DNA from: Planctomycetaceae bacterium
GTDB lineage: Bacteria > Planctomycetota > Planctomycetia > Planctomycetales > Planctomycetaceae
Assembly: GCA_021732995.1 (NCBI GenBank)
Contig: JAKFWA010000051.1
Span: forward strand, 141,859-205,858
Direction of reading: 5' to 3'
DNA length: 64,000 nucleotides
The notes under the pieces are model-generated. The model ran no database searches, was not told the origin of the DNA, and worked only from the letters and a program-made list of their open reading frames with translations. Made by a program: the position numbers and the translations under genes. Position 1 is the stretch's first letter. Each line of letters opens with the position of its first letter. Of this stretch, positions 39,550-48,679 are shown piece by piece.

Positions 39550-42237
39550 ATGCCCTTCCGTTCCTGGCTCGCGTCACTCGTTCAACGCCTGCCCCGGCGT
39601 AGTCGAACTGCTGTTCGCTCGCAGCGATGCGGTCGCGGGACGCATCGTGCTGCGCTGGAATGTCTGGAATCGCGACTGGCTCTCACCATCAGTGCCATCG
39701 CTAATCAGGTCGTACCTGAAGACGGGACCGTTGGTCCGCTCAATTTTCGCATTGCCGAGGACGACACCGCCGCAGCCGACTTGATGGTGACCGCGACGGC
39801 TGCTGACCCGGGACTGATACCGGCTTCCAACGTGACGCTTCAGGGTACGGGTGCGTTGCGCACGCTGAGTCTGACTCCCGCACCCAACGTCTTTGGAACG
39901 ACGCTGATCACGATCTCCGCCGGACGAGCGGGTGAAACTTCCGAAACACGCACCTTCAGCGTGACGATTCAACCGAGGAACGATGCTCCCAGCGTCTCCG
40001 GAATCGCAGATCAGACGGTGCTGATGGGCACTCCCACCGCCGTCCTGCCGTTTCTGATCAGCGACCTCGAAACCGCAACAAGGTCGCTGCAAGTCACCGC
40101 GATGTCGTCCAATCCCGCTGTGGTTCCGGTAGAGAACGTAGTACTAGGCGGCACCGAAGAGGCCAGGTCCGTCCAGGTGACGCCGTTGCCTCTGCAGTTC
40201 GGTGAGACCACGATCACGTTGACCGTGACCGATCCAGGCGGGGCGATTCGACAAATGTCGTTCAACGTGATCGTGACCACGGCCGCGCTGACCTATGACC
40301 TCGCAGAAAATGATTCGATTTCGATCTCGGCCAACGGCAGCAAGGTCGTTACGCGGATTAACGGAACCCTGGATCAAACCTACGCCACAGTGCCCGTTGA
40401 AAAAGTAGGACTGATCCGTGTTACGGGTGGGACGGGCGCCAACGTCATTGATTTGTCAGGACTCTCCACGGATCAGTATCGCCGCCTGACGAGTATCAGC
40501 GTGAACGGCGGCGACGGTAACGACAGTATCATCGGCGGCCAGTTCTCCGAGTCCCTGTCTGGTGGAAACGGAGATGATGTCGTTGAGGGTGGCGAAGGAG
40601 CCGATCTGCTGTCCGGCGGAAATGGGAGTGATACCATCCGGGGTGGAGCTGGACTCGACCGGATCACCGAGGTCGGCGATTTCGACATGATCCTGTCGAC
40701 GGCAGCGTTGGAGATGCGATTGCCAACGGGCCAGGTTGTATGGACGGACCAGTTAGTTGAGATCGAACTGGCAGACATCACCGGCGGACCGTCCCGCAAT
40801 CGGATTGATGCCCGCGGCTTCGTCGCCGGGGCAAACGGCATTACGCAGATCATCGGCGGCGGCAGTGTTGATACTGTAATAGGGACTCCGGGCCGCGATC
40901 TGATCTTCACGTTCTCGTATAACGACGTGATCTTCGGTGGCAGCGGCGACGACACCATTTTCAGCGGCGGCGGGAATGATACCGTCCATGGTGAATCGGG
41001 TGACGATCAAGTCTTCGGCCAGTTGGGCAACGACGTCATCTATGGAGTCGATGGCAACGACAGCCTGATGGGGGGCGACGGTAGCGACACCCTGTTTGGG
41101 CAAGCGGGGAACGACCATCTGTTTGGCATGCGTGAGAACGACCGCCTGTTCGGTGGCGATGGTGACGACTATCTGTTCGGCGACAACGGCAACAACGTCC
41201 TGAACGGCGAGCGGGGAAATGACGTTATCATCTGCGGTATAGGTACCGACAGTATTGATGGCGGAACTGAATATGACCGTATTCTCCTGGTGGCCGATGG
41301 CACGTTCGTGGTGACGCCGGACTCGATTCTGAGTCCAATTCTGGGCGTCAAGAAGATTGCAGCCGTGGATCGCGTTCAGATCACCGGTGGTCAAGGCAAC
41401 AATATCATTGATGCGGGCTCCGCGACCGTTTCTGTGGTTCTGATTGGCCTGGAAGGCGACGATACTCTGATTGGCGGCGGCCGGAACGACATTCTGATCG
41501 GTAACGAAGGTAACGACGTATTGGTCAGCAATGGGGGCCCGGATGTGTACGACGGCGGGCCCGGACGGAACCTGATCACCCCGGAATTGCCGCGGATCGC
41601 TGTGATCGGCGATTCCACGGTATCGACGTTTATTCTTCCGACCAATGGCGACCCGCCGCTGGAAGGCTGGGCTCAGGAACTGGATGAGTTTTTCCGTCGC
41701 GATGGTGCAGCGATCGTGAACTCGGCGGTGTCGGGCCGCAGTTTGAAGAGCTTCCGGCTGGAAGGACGCTGGCAATCGATTCTGGAATCCCGCCCGGAAG
41801 CCGTGCTGATTCAGTTCGGGCACAACGACCAGTTGTTCGCGGGGCCAACGCGCGGCTCCGACCCCAACGGCGAGTTTCAGGACATTCTGCGCTCTTACAT
41901 TCAGGAAGCTCGCGCAGCCAACATTGTGCCGATTCTGGTCACTCCGGTTTCGGTGCGATTCTTTATCAATGGAGTTGCTCGCGAATCAGTAGCCCTGACC
42001 CCCTACGCGAACGCCATGCGTCAAGTTGCGGAAGAACTGGGGGTCGCGTTGGTCGATCTGAATCAGGCCAGCTTCAACCTCTATCGCCAGTTGGGCGCCG
42101 CGGGTAGTGAGTTCATCAGCCACACGCCCACTGACATTGCACATTTCTCACCCGCTGGCGCCAACGTGATGTCCGGCCTGGTGGTGAACGCCTTGCGGCA
42201 GGTTGCTCCGCAACTCGTGCCCCTCATGCGCTCTTAA
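39550..42237 (+). CDS. LEPR-XLL / RTX protein with C-terminal SGNH esterase
   Basis: 895 residues. The N-terminus has MPFRSWLASL, a basic run and a LEPR-XLL-like LECLESRLALT. Two Ig/cadherin-like repeats (about 48-250) follow, then RTX blocks (about 320-680) interrupted by two or three non-RTX modules. From about residue 680 an SGNH hydrolase starts: block I GDST (687-690), a block II SGRS, block III GHND (757-760) and the catalytic DxxH (Asp862, His865 in DIAHF). This matches rhamnogalacturonan acetylesterase (CE12-like) enzymes, so the protein probably deacetylates pectic or similar polysaccharide outside the cell, with the RTX part as calcium-dependent scaffold. No signal peptide of the classical kind is visible; export probably relies on the LEPR-XLL leader. 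Confidence 0.93.
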   Translation: MPFRSWLASLVQRLPRRSRTAVRSQRCGRGTHRAALECLESRLALTISAIANQVVPEDGTVGPLNFRIAEDDTAAADLMVTATAADPGLIPASNVTLQGTGALRTLSLTPAPNVFGTTLITISAGRAGETSETRTFSVTIQPRNDAPSVSGIADQTVLMGTPTAVLPFLISDLETATRSLQVTAMSSNPAVVPVENVVLGGTEEARSVQVTPLPLQFGETTITLTVTDPGGAIRQMSFNVIVTTAALTYDLAENDSISISANGSKVVTRINGTLDQTYATVPVEKVGLIRVTGGTGANVIDLSGLSTDQYRRLTSISVNGGDGNDSIIGGQFSESLSGGNGDDVVEGGEGADLLSGGNGSDTIRGGAGLDRITEVGDFDMILSTAALEMRLPTGQVVWTDQLVEIELADITGGPSRNRIDARGFVAGANGITQIIGGGSVDTVIGTPGRDLIFTFSYNDVIFGGSGDDTIFSGGGNDTVHGESGDDQVFGQLGNDVIYGVDGNDSLMGGDGSDTLFGQAGNDHLFGMRENDRLFGGDGDDYLFGDNGNNVLNGERGNDVIICGIGTDSIDGGTEYDRILLVADGTFVVTPDSILSPILGVKKIAAVDRVQITGGQGNNIIDAGSATVSVVLIGLEGDDTLIGGGRNDILIGNEGNDVLVSNGGPDVYDGGPGRNLITPELPRIAVIGDSTVSTFILPTNGDPPLEGWAQELDEFFRRDGAAIVNSAVSGRSLKSFRLEGRWQSILESRPEAVLIQFGHNDQLFAGPTRGSDPNGEFQDILRSYIQEARAANIVPILVTPVSVRFFINGVARESVALTPYANAMRQVAEELGVALVDLNQASFNLYRQLGAAGSEFISHTPTDIAHFSPAGANVMSGLVVNALRQVAPQLVPLMRS

Positions 42238-42264
42238 TCGCTCACGTTCCACGCCAAGGTCCAA

Positions 42265-45027
42265 CTAGGCGAGATTATCAATCCAGGCCGGCAGTTGGCT
42301 GAAGATATTGGCAATGACCTGATCGCCGGAGTCGGTCGTGCGCGTGTCGTTGGGATCATTGTCGAACTTGTCGGCACCGCCCAGGCCGTTCAAGTTGTCG
42401 ATGCCGCCAGCGTTTGATGCCCGATTACCACCGATGAGCACATCCGCAAACGCGCTGCCGATCAGCGTGTCGTTGCCAAGTCCTCCCAGCAGCGTCACCG
42501 GGACGGATGAATTCGTCGCGTCGAGCTTGTTATTGCCAGGTCCGGCGACGAGAACAATGCCTTCGATGCTGAGCGCGGAGTCTGTAGCCGTTGTGCCTAC
42601 GGTGACTCTGATACCACTCACGACAAAGTTCGCATTGCCTGTCTCATAAGTAGCATCGGTACCCGCTCCGCCGTCCAGCGTGTCTGAAGATGCTCCGCCG
42701 GAGAGCACGTCATTACCGCCTTGACCTTGCAACAGGTCACGGCCGACCGTGCCCATCAACGTGTCGTCGCCATCGCCGCCCTGCAGAGTCGAGATACTCG
42801 TATTGGTGAATGCTCGCGCGTCGATGCGATTCGCCGACGCTCCGCCCGTGATCGACACGGCTTCAATACCACTGATGGAATCGGTGGCCACAACCGACAG
42901 ATTTACCAGCTCGAAGATAGCGGTGTTGTCCACTCGAAAATCCGTATTGTTTTTGCGACGTGCGATGTCGGTTCCATCGGCCCCGATCAGGATATCGTTG
43001 CTGGCTCCACCATCCAGGAAATCGTCGCCGGGACCTCCGAAGAGAACATCCTGACCGGCACCGCCGAAGAGCACGTCATTTCCCGTGCCCGCATTGAGCG
43101 TGTCTCTGCCAGACGAACCAAAGAGCGTGTCCGCGCCGGGACCACTATTAATGTTGACGTTGATCGCGGTCGACGCCGAGGCATCGAAAGAATTGGCGCC
43201 GGCACCGCCGTTGAGTATCGCCGACTCAACGCCGCTCAAAGTATCCGTACCGAAACCTGTCATGGAATTGTTCGTCAACACCACGGCGCCGACATCGCCG
43301 CCTTCGATAATCGTGTCCAGATCGGCTCCGCCGTCGATTCCATCGTTGCCTGCGCCGCCCGACAGCGTGTCGCGGCCAGAACCGCCGGAGATAGTATCAT
43401 TGCCCGTGCCGGCGGTGATCGAGTCACTGCCAGCGTTTCCGGACAGTTGATTGTTGCCATTACCTCCCGTCAGCTCATCACTGCCGCTACCGCCAGCGAG
43501 GGTGTCGTTACCATCTCCTCCAAACAGCACGATGGGCTGCGCGAACGCTGATGCGTTTAGGTTGTCATCGCCCACACCGCCGTCCGCACTGATGTCCACC
43601 TTCCCCGTAACATTCGTCAACGCGGAGATCGTGACGACGTCGTTACCGGTGTCGCCATCAATAAACACAGTTCCCGAGAAGGAATCATTCAGCGATGCGA
43701 TCGTCACGGTGTCGTTACCGCCTCCGGTATTCAGCGACAGGATCCCGTCTACGATCGGAGTTGCTTTCGTGAAGGTTCCATTCGTCCTGGCAACCTGCAC
43801 GGCCGGGATCGCTCCGACGACCGCTGAAATTGTGACGGCATCATCACCGCTGCCGTAGAACAAGGTTCGCGATGCGGCCGAAGTCTGATCGTCGATCAGT
43901 TCAAGACCTGTAAAGTCGACGGTCTTCAAGTCGAGTTGAGCGGTTCCGTCCGTCGCAGCGGAAAAGTCGTAGGCGGCGGTTTCGACGGCTCCGGTGATAA
44001 TCAGTGAGTCATTGCCGGTATCACCCTCGAAGCTCAGGCCGTTCTGCGGCAGTGGAACCCCGAATGTGTCGTCGGAAATGAGCGTCAGCGAGTCATCATC
44101 CGACGAACCCTGGATTTCGATGCGTCCAGTTGAATCGCTGGATGCGAACAGGGTCACACCGTTCACCGAAAGTTCCGCTTCCGGACCGTCAAGTGTATTC
44201 ACCAGCAGCAACTTGAACACGTCCGGGCTGCCATTCTTTCCGTCGTTACCGGCGCTGACAGTGACGACATCATCACCATCTTCACCTTCCAAGGTCAGCA
44301 GTCGCAACGCGTCGAGATTGATACCCGTCATGTCCACCGCATCGTTACCGTCACCAGCCATGACGGTCACGTTGTCCAAGCCACTGCCGGTCGTGTCGCC
44401 GACTATTACGGTGTCATCACCGCCTCCAGAATTCACGACGAGGTCTTCAATCGAACCCGCATCCAACGTGAACAGGCCGAGATTCGTTCGTTGGAACTCC
44501 AATCTTCCAGTCCCGGATTTAATCAGAAACGCATCGCCGCCCGACGTCGATCCGTTGACAACCAGCTTATCCTGACCCTCGCCGCCTTCGATCAAATCCG
44601 AACCGTCTCCATTATTCCACGTGATAGTGTCAGCGAATTCCGACCCAATGAGCGTGTCACCGCCGGCGCCGCCCACGATCTGCACGTCCGACAGAATCGT
44701 GAAATCGCGTTCCAGAACTCCGGCAAGGTCCAGTTTGTTAGCCCCGGCGTCACCGTTCAGCACGAGAGCCGCGACGTTCTCGGCGGCGAAATCGGTTTCG
44801 CCGCCATTCACCGCCACATTTGAATTGCTCACCGTGACGGCTACAGACTCCGCCGCTCCCGCTGTGATAGTCAGTACCCCGTCGCTGAAGTTAATCGTTG
44901 CGGGGACGATGCGTTGTTCGAGTAATTCAAAATAAGCGTGCGACTTGGCGCTTCGACAATGACGCCGCTGGGCGCGATTCTGAGAGACAGAACCGAACAG
45001 AGCATTGATCCGCAGTTGAAGCTTCAT
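42265..45027 (-). CDS. LEPR-XLL / RTX calcium-binding surface protein
   Basis: 920 residues from the ATG at 45027, preceded by GAGGA; an upstream start at 45081 is unlikely. A basic N-terminus leads to [11 protein letters not shown], a LEPR-XLL-type motif. The rest alternates RTX nonapeptide blocks (GGxGNDTLxG) with beta-rich modules whose pattern is ...GTDxLxxIExxxLxGGxxxNxxDAS.... The C-terminus is [19 protein letters not shown], very like the tail of the RTX protein at the left edge. Calcium binding and surface or secreted location follow from the family. It is convergent with the RTX-esterase gene, 27 bases apart, so the two may be regulated separately. Confidence 0.92.
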   Translation of the reverse strand: MKLQLRINALFGSVSQNRAQRRHCRSAKSHAYFELLEQRIVPATINFSDGVLTITAGAAESVAVTVSNSNVAVNGGETDFAAENVAALVLNGDAGANKLDLAGVLERDFTILSDVQIVGGAGGDTLIGSEFADTITWNNGDGSDLIEGGEGQDKLVVNGSTSGGDAFLIKSGTGRLEFQRTNLGLFTLDAGSIEDLVVNSGGGDDTVIVGDTTGSGLDNVTVMAGDGNDAVDMTGINLDALRLLTLEGEDGDDVVTVSAGNDGKNGSPDVFKLLLVNTLDGPEAELSVNGVTLFASSDSTGRIEIQGSSDDDSLTLISDDTFGVPLPQNGLSFEGDTGNDSLIITGAVETAAYDFSAATDGTAQLDLKTVDFTGLELIDDQTSAASRTLFYGSGDDAVTISAVVGAIPAVQVARTNGTFTKATPIVDGILSLNTGGGNDTVTIASLNDSFSGTVFIDGDTGNDVVTISALTNVTGKVDISADGGVGDDNLNASAFAQPIVLFGGDGNDTLAGGSGSDELTGGNGNNQLSGNAGSDSITAGTGNDTISGGSGRDTLSGGAGNDGIDGGADLDTIIEGGDVGAVVLTNNSMTGFGTDTLSGVESAILNGGAGANSFDASASTAINVNINSGPGADTLFGSSGRDTLNAGTGNDVLFGGAGQDVLFGGPGDDFLDGGASNDILIGADGTDIARRKNNTDFRVDNTAIFELVNLSVVATDSISGIEAVSITGGASANRIDARAFTNTSISTLQGGDGDDTLMGTVGRDLLQGQGGNDVLSGGASSDTLDGGAGTDATYETGNANFVVSGIRVTVGTTATDSALSIEGIVLVAGPGNNKLDATNSSVPVTLLGGLGNDTLIGSAFADVLIGGNRASNAGGIDNLNGLGGADKFDNDPNDTRTTDSGDQVIANIFSQLPAWIDNLA

Positions 45028-45123
45028 GGCAGATCCTCGATTTATTATTTGATGAACGTCGGCGACCAGTTTTGTTATCAACTTTTTGGAGAACTCCGCG
45101 ATTTCATCCGACCCATCCGGAGA

Positions 45124-46452
45124 TCACGGAGACGATGGCGAAAGTTGCTGCAGGGTTCTTCGGGCAACCTCCGCATCGAGTACGGAGAACTTGGCATTCT
45201 GGGCCAGTGCGTGGCTGAGATGTTTCTTCGCCGCCTCAGCATGGCCGAGTCGTTGCTGAATCATGCCGGCGTGATAATGCAGCTTGGCATTTTTGCATCC
45301 TGTCCGCAGCGCCTGCTGCATGGCCGTGGCCGCTTCCTCGAACTGTCCGTCGCGGTACAACGCCCACGCCAGAGCGTCATGGCCCATGATGTCTTGTCGA
45401 AACTTCAGATCCGTCTGCGCGAGTTCAACAGCCTTCTTCGATTGCAAATCCCGCTCGGAATAGAACAGAGACAGTTCGCGTGAGTATTCCGCAGGTGTCG
45501 CCTCGGATTCGAGAATGGTCTTCTCGGCGACAGCGTAGGCTTCCCTGGCTTTTTCCGTGGCGCCCAAGTGAGTGTGAATATCACCCGCTGCCATATAGAA
45601 GATTGGGTCCGGAGCGAGTTCAATTGTTCGAGTATACAATTTCAGCGCATCGTCAAATCGCCCTTGAGCGGCCCTGGCTTCCGCCAAGCCAGCCACTCCG
45701 AGAAAATACTTTGGCACGCCATTCATCGCTTCTTCAAATTGCGCGGCGGCTTCATCAATCTTGCCGGAATCCAGCAATTGGTGGCCCAGACGGACCTGAT
45801 ACCACGCAACGTTGGGTGCCCGGTAATCGCCAGAGCTTTCCAGCACGACCGCGTTCGCTTGCTTGAGCAGCTTGATCGCCTCTTCATCCCGTCCGTGGAT
45901 CTCGGCGAATTGTGCCTGCCGGACCCACAGTCCCGGCACCGGTCCCTGAGCTTGCTTCGCCAGCGCATCCAGAGACTTTCCGGCTGCGTCGTAGTCGCCC
46001 AATCCCATCTGCGCGTCGTGCACGGACGTCAGCACATCCAGATCGCCGGGTAATTCTCCAGAAACTTCTTGAGCAAGCTTCAACGAGGCTGCGAACTGGT
46101 GCCGAAAGGCCAGCACGCCCGACATCATCAAACGTGCGTTAATGTCCTTCGGAGCCAGTTCCAGCGCCTTCTTGAGTGCTTCCTCGGCCAATCCGTAGCA
46201 CTCTTCTGCTCCCGTTTCCTTCGCCTTGCGCGAGTACCGTTGGGCCAGCATGACATAGTTGGCTGGCACTCGAGGTTGCTGCTGGATGCGTTTCTGGAAG
46301 AACTCAATGGCGCGGTCGTAATCCGGCAGGCCATTTGCCACGGGTGGAGTATCGGCGACTTCTTCCGCGCGGACGAACGAACTCGAACCAAACAGCAGGG
46401 TAGCGAAACCCAGAATCACACCTTGAAAGACACGGCGGTGTTGCACGATCAC
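45124..46452 (-). CDS. Exported TPR-repeat protein
   Basis: 442 residues from a GTG at 46452, with CAGGAA seven bases upstream; an ATG at 46587 would put 45 non-hydrophobic residues ahead of the signal peptide. The signal (VFQGVILGFATLLFGSSSFV) ends near RAEE. At least eight TPR units follow, with recurrent A-x-x-x-Y/F-x-x-A and P-x-x-x-x-A-x-x-x-L-G patterns, covering most of the protein. TPR proteins are scaffolds for protein contacts; a periplasmic location is predicted. It is the second gene after the DUF4331 gene on the same strand, so they are probably co-transcribed. Confidence 0.9.
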   Translation of the reverse strand: MIVQHRRVFQGVILGFATLLFGSSSFVRAEEVADTPPVANGLPDYDRAIEFFQKRIQQQPRVPANYVMLAQRYSRKAKETGAEECYGLAEEALKKALELAPKDINARLMMSGVLAFRHQFAASLKLAQEVSGELPGDLDVLTSVHDAQMGLGDYDAAGKSLDALAKQAQGPVPGLWVRQAQFAEIHGRDEEAIKLLKQANAVVLESSGDYRAPNVAWYQVRLGHQLLDSGKIDEAAAQFEEAMNGVPKYFLGVAGLAEARAAQGRFDDALKLYTRTIELAPDPIFYMAAGDIHTHLGATEKAREAYAVAEKTILESEATPAEYSRELSLFYSERDLQSKKAVELAQTDLKFRQDIMGHDALAWALYRDGQFEEAATAMQQALRTGCKNAKLHYHAGMIQQRLGHAEAAKKHLSHALAQNAKFSVLDAEVARRTLQQLSPSSP

Positions 46453-46614
46453 GTTGCAATTCCTGAGAAACGCAGATCCCAACGATCCAGACGCCAGCGA
46501 TCTGCTCGACAGATGGACGCGATGAACTTCGAGAATGTCACTCAAGGAACCCATGAGCCGCACGGCATGCACGCGCCGCGGACTCATGGGCGTTGCATCA
46601 ATTGCTGCAGCCGA

Positions 46615-47664
46615 TCAATGCGGTGCCGCGACGTATGGGAATTGATTACGGAATTGCTTGTCGTTCAATGGGATGGAATCCGTCGGAATCGCTCCCCCGG
46701 TGATGAGGTTCAATTCAATGTCGATGACGTCGTCCGCCAAACGTCGACCGTTGAGGAAACCACCGGCGTTGGTGACATCAAACGTCAACACGTCCGGCAG
46801 AACCACATTCGCGATTGCCGCTGCGGTGTTGGGATCTCGTCCGAATGCCACGAGCGCGTTCCGCACCTCGTTGCCCCACGCAGTGCGATCATTCACCGGC
46901 TGACTCTCATTGAACGCCCTCTTCAGATCCTGGCCTTGAGGCGCGTTTCCAATAAACCGATTCGGCCGGATGAATGCTGTATTCACGGCTGGAATCGCCA
47001 TGCGATCGACCTGTCGTCCCAGGCTATCGAGCGTACGACACCAGAGAGTGATCGTGTTGGTGCTGCCTTTGACTGTGGCTCGCGGCACCTCAATCACCAT
47101 AATACTGGTATTAAAACCTTTGAAAAAATCCACCTGGTTAGTATCATTGAAGTTTCGTCCGGCAGTGCCTCTAAAGGCATCCAGATCGAAGAAGAATGGG
47201 TCGTCAAATACATCGGCGCGCATCTGTCCGCCGCCACGAATTGCGATGTTGGACCCTGTCTGGCCACGAGCCAGTTGCACGGGCTGTCCGTTGCCATCAA
47301 TGCGGTTCAGTCGCACTTCCTGCTTTCCACCACGTGGAGCCGTGAAGGCCAGGTTCAGCGTGATATCAGGAACTACGTCACCGTTGTTGTCGATTTTGAA
47401 TTCGTAGCTGCCAGTCGAGGAGAAGAAGACAACCTCGCCGGGCGCAATTAACGGGTTCACCGTTAACATCATGACAACATTGTTCGCGTTCGTTGGAGAA
47501 CGAAACAAATAGACGTCATTGATATCCAGTGCGCGTGGACCTCCGTTTTCAAGATTTAAGTTGGGTGCATCGCGGTGATCCGCCGCGTGCGAAATTCCAA
47601 CTGATGGCATCAAGAGAACCCACAACGCGAGAAGCCATCCGGACACAAAGGCGCGTCTCAGCAT
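46615..47664 (-). CDS. Exported DUF4331 protein
   Basis: 349 residues with a clear signal peptide (LLALWVLLMPSVGISHAADH) and the DUF4331 hallmark SHAADHRDAP... directly after it, followed by DINDVYLF and a long beta-rich body. GAGGAGG precedes the ATG at 47664, one of the best ribosome sites in the window. The catalytic role of the family is unknown. The TPR gene lies downstream on the same strand, an association that suggests a shared extracytoplasmic function (inference). Confidence 0.93.
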   Translation of the reverse strand: MLRRAFVSGWLLALWVLLMPSVGISHAADHRDAPNLNLENGGPRALDINDVYLFRSPTNANNVVMMLTVNPLIAPGEVVFFSSTGSYEFKIDNNGDVVPDITLNLAFTAPRGGKQEVRLNRIDGNGQPVQLARGQTGSNIAIRGGGQMRADVFDDPFFFDLDAFRGTAGRNFNDTNQVDFFKGFNTSIMVIEVPRATVKGSTNTITLWCRTLDSLGRQVDRMAIPAVNTAFIRPNRFIGNAPQGQDLKRAFNESQPVNDRTAWGNEVRNALVAFGRDPNTAAAIANVVLPDVLTFDVTNAGGFLNGRRLADDVIDIELNLITGGAIPTDSIPLNDKQFRNQFPYVAAPH

Positions 47665-48238
47665 GATGCAAACCTCCTCGGAGCGATGATTGAGACCAAC
47701 TTGAAATGCACGGACTCCGATGATCGGAGTTCACTGTTTCGAACGTTCTCAGCAACCCGTGAATTGATTGGTTGCGCAGTTGCCGAGTTGCAAATCAAAG
47801 CTTTTGCAACTCATCCACGAAATCAATGGCGATTCAGCACATGGCCCAAGCGAAGCCGTCTCTCTTCGGGATTGAGGTTCATCGTCCTGGTCATGACGAG
47901 ACCAATCCTTATCCCGGTTGCGGAAACTGTTCCATTCTCCGTTCGAAAAGTCTCTCTGCGGCTCATGCCAGCACGAGGGAGGTTCTTTCCGCGGTTCCGC
48001 TCTGCGAAACGTAACACCCGCCAATAAATATTCAATGTGGAAAGTTTGGGGAAACTTTAGGTGGCAGCAAATTGATCAGGGCTCGCCACGTTCACATCAC
48101 GGCTAAGGCTTCAAGCTCTGTGGCCAGTTGTATTCTCGCCGCACCAGCACAGCGCGGTTGACCCGCCCGCGAGGTCCACACACGACACGGGGGTCCCTCG
48201 CGGAATACGGAGTTGCCAAGAGCCAGCACGAGCGCGTG
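47665..48238. other. Intergenic region without recognisable gene
   Basis: About 574 bases upstream of the DUF4331 gene. Several short overlapping frames exist on both strands but none has a ribosome site or a plausible protein pattern. It holds a hairpin near 48167-48203 and must contain the DUF4331 promoter. Confidence 0.45.
48166..48203 (-). terminator. Possible terminator after the small protein gene
   Basis: CCGCGAGG (48167-48174) pairs with CCTCGCGG (48196-48203). On the minus strand this 8-bp hairpin lies about 36 bases after the stop of the 72-residue protein. There is no T tract, so the call is tentative. Confidence 0.35.
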
Positions 48239-48457
48239 CTAGTAGTAGGACGCCGTGCGTCGGCGCCAAGTCTCTCGAGCTTGATAAGCGAGCCGCTTCA
48301 ACGTGATGTCGTCGTAGAGCGGCAGACGCTCAGAAACATCGGAACTCAAATGCGGCATGTCTGCACGCAGGACGAACCGGGCGAGTTCGGCTGAGTCCAT
48401 GGAATCAATTTCGACGTTCGACAGCACAGATACTTGACTGACGGGGCTACCACTCAT
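48239..48457 (-). CDS. Small protein of unknown function (72 aa)
   Basis: The ATG at 48457 has AGGAG eight bases upstream, which decides the start over one 26 codons earlier. The product is acidic in its first half (NVEIDSMDSAELARFV) and basic at the end (LKRLAYQARETWRRR), with no signal, helix or cysteine. The pattern L-P-L-Y-D-D-x-T-L-x-R-L-A-Y-x-A-R looks like a folded helical mini-domain. I do not recognise a named family. It follows the molybdopterin oxidoreductase gene on the same strand after a 222-base gap. Confidence 0.65.
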   Translation of the reverse strand: MSGSPVSQVSVLSNVEIDSMDSAELARFVLRADMPHLSSDVSERLPLYDDITLKRLAYQARETWRRRTASYY

Positions 48458-48679
48458 GCTCAACGCTCCTGTTTGTTGAAACTTTGCCAAAGGCGAAATC
48501 CGTGACATCAGGCCACGATCTCGCAGTTGCAACATTAGGTTCCTTCCGGGAGTCGGAACGCCGACAGCCTACGCATCCCAGCGCAGTTTTTCTTGGCCCG
48601 AACGGAGAGGTTTTGATGAATTGCGCGTAACCGAAGGCGGGTGCAACGATCGGGAAAAGACATCGGGCAGAGCGTTTTC

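Noticed and set aside
40753..41823. Minus-strand frame of 356 codons opposite the RTX blocks
   Set aside because: Reverse reading of RTX nonapeptides, which always yields long open frames.
46069..47451. Plus-strand frame of 460 codons across the TPR and DUF4331 genes
   Set aside because: It crosses two supported minus-strand genes and the gap between them and shows no protein pattern.
47665..48238. Search for a small gene or RNA in the 574-base gap
   Set aside because: Frames lack ribosome sites and coherent composition; apart from one hairpin no structured RNA signature was seen.
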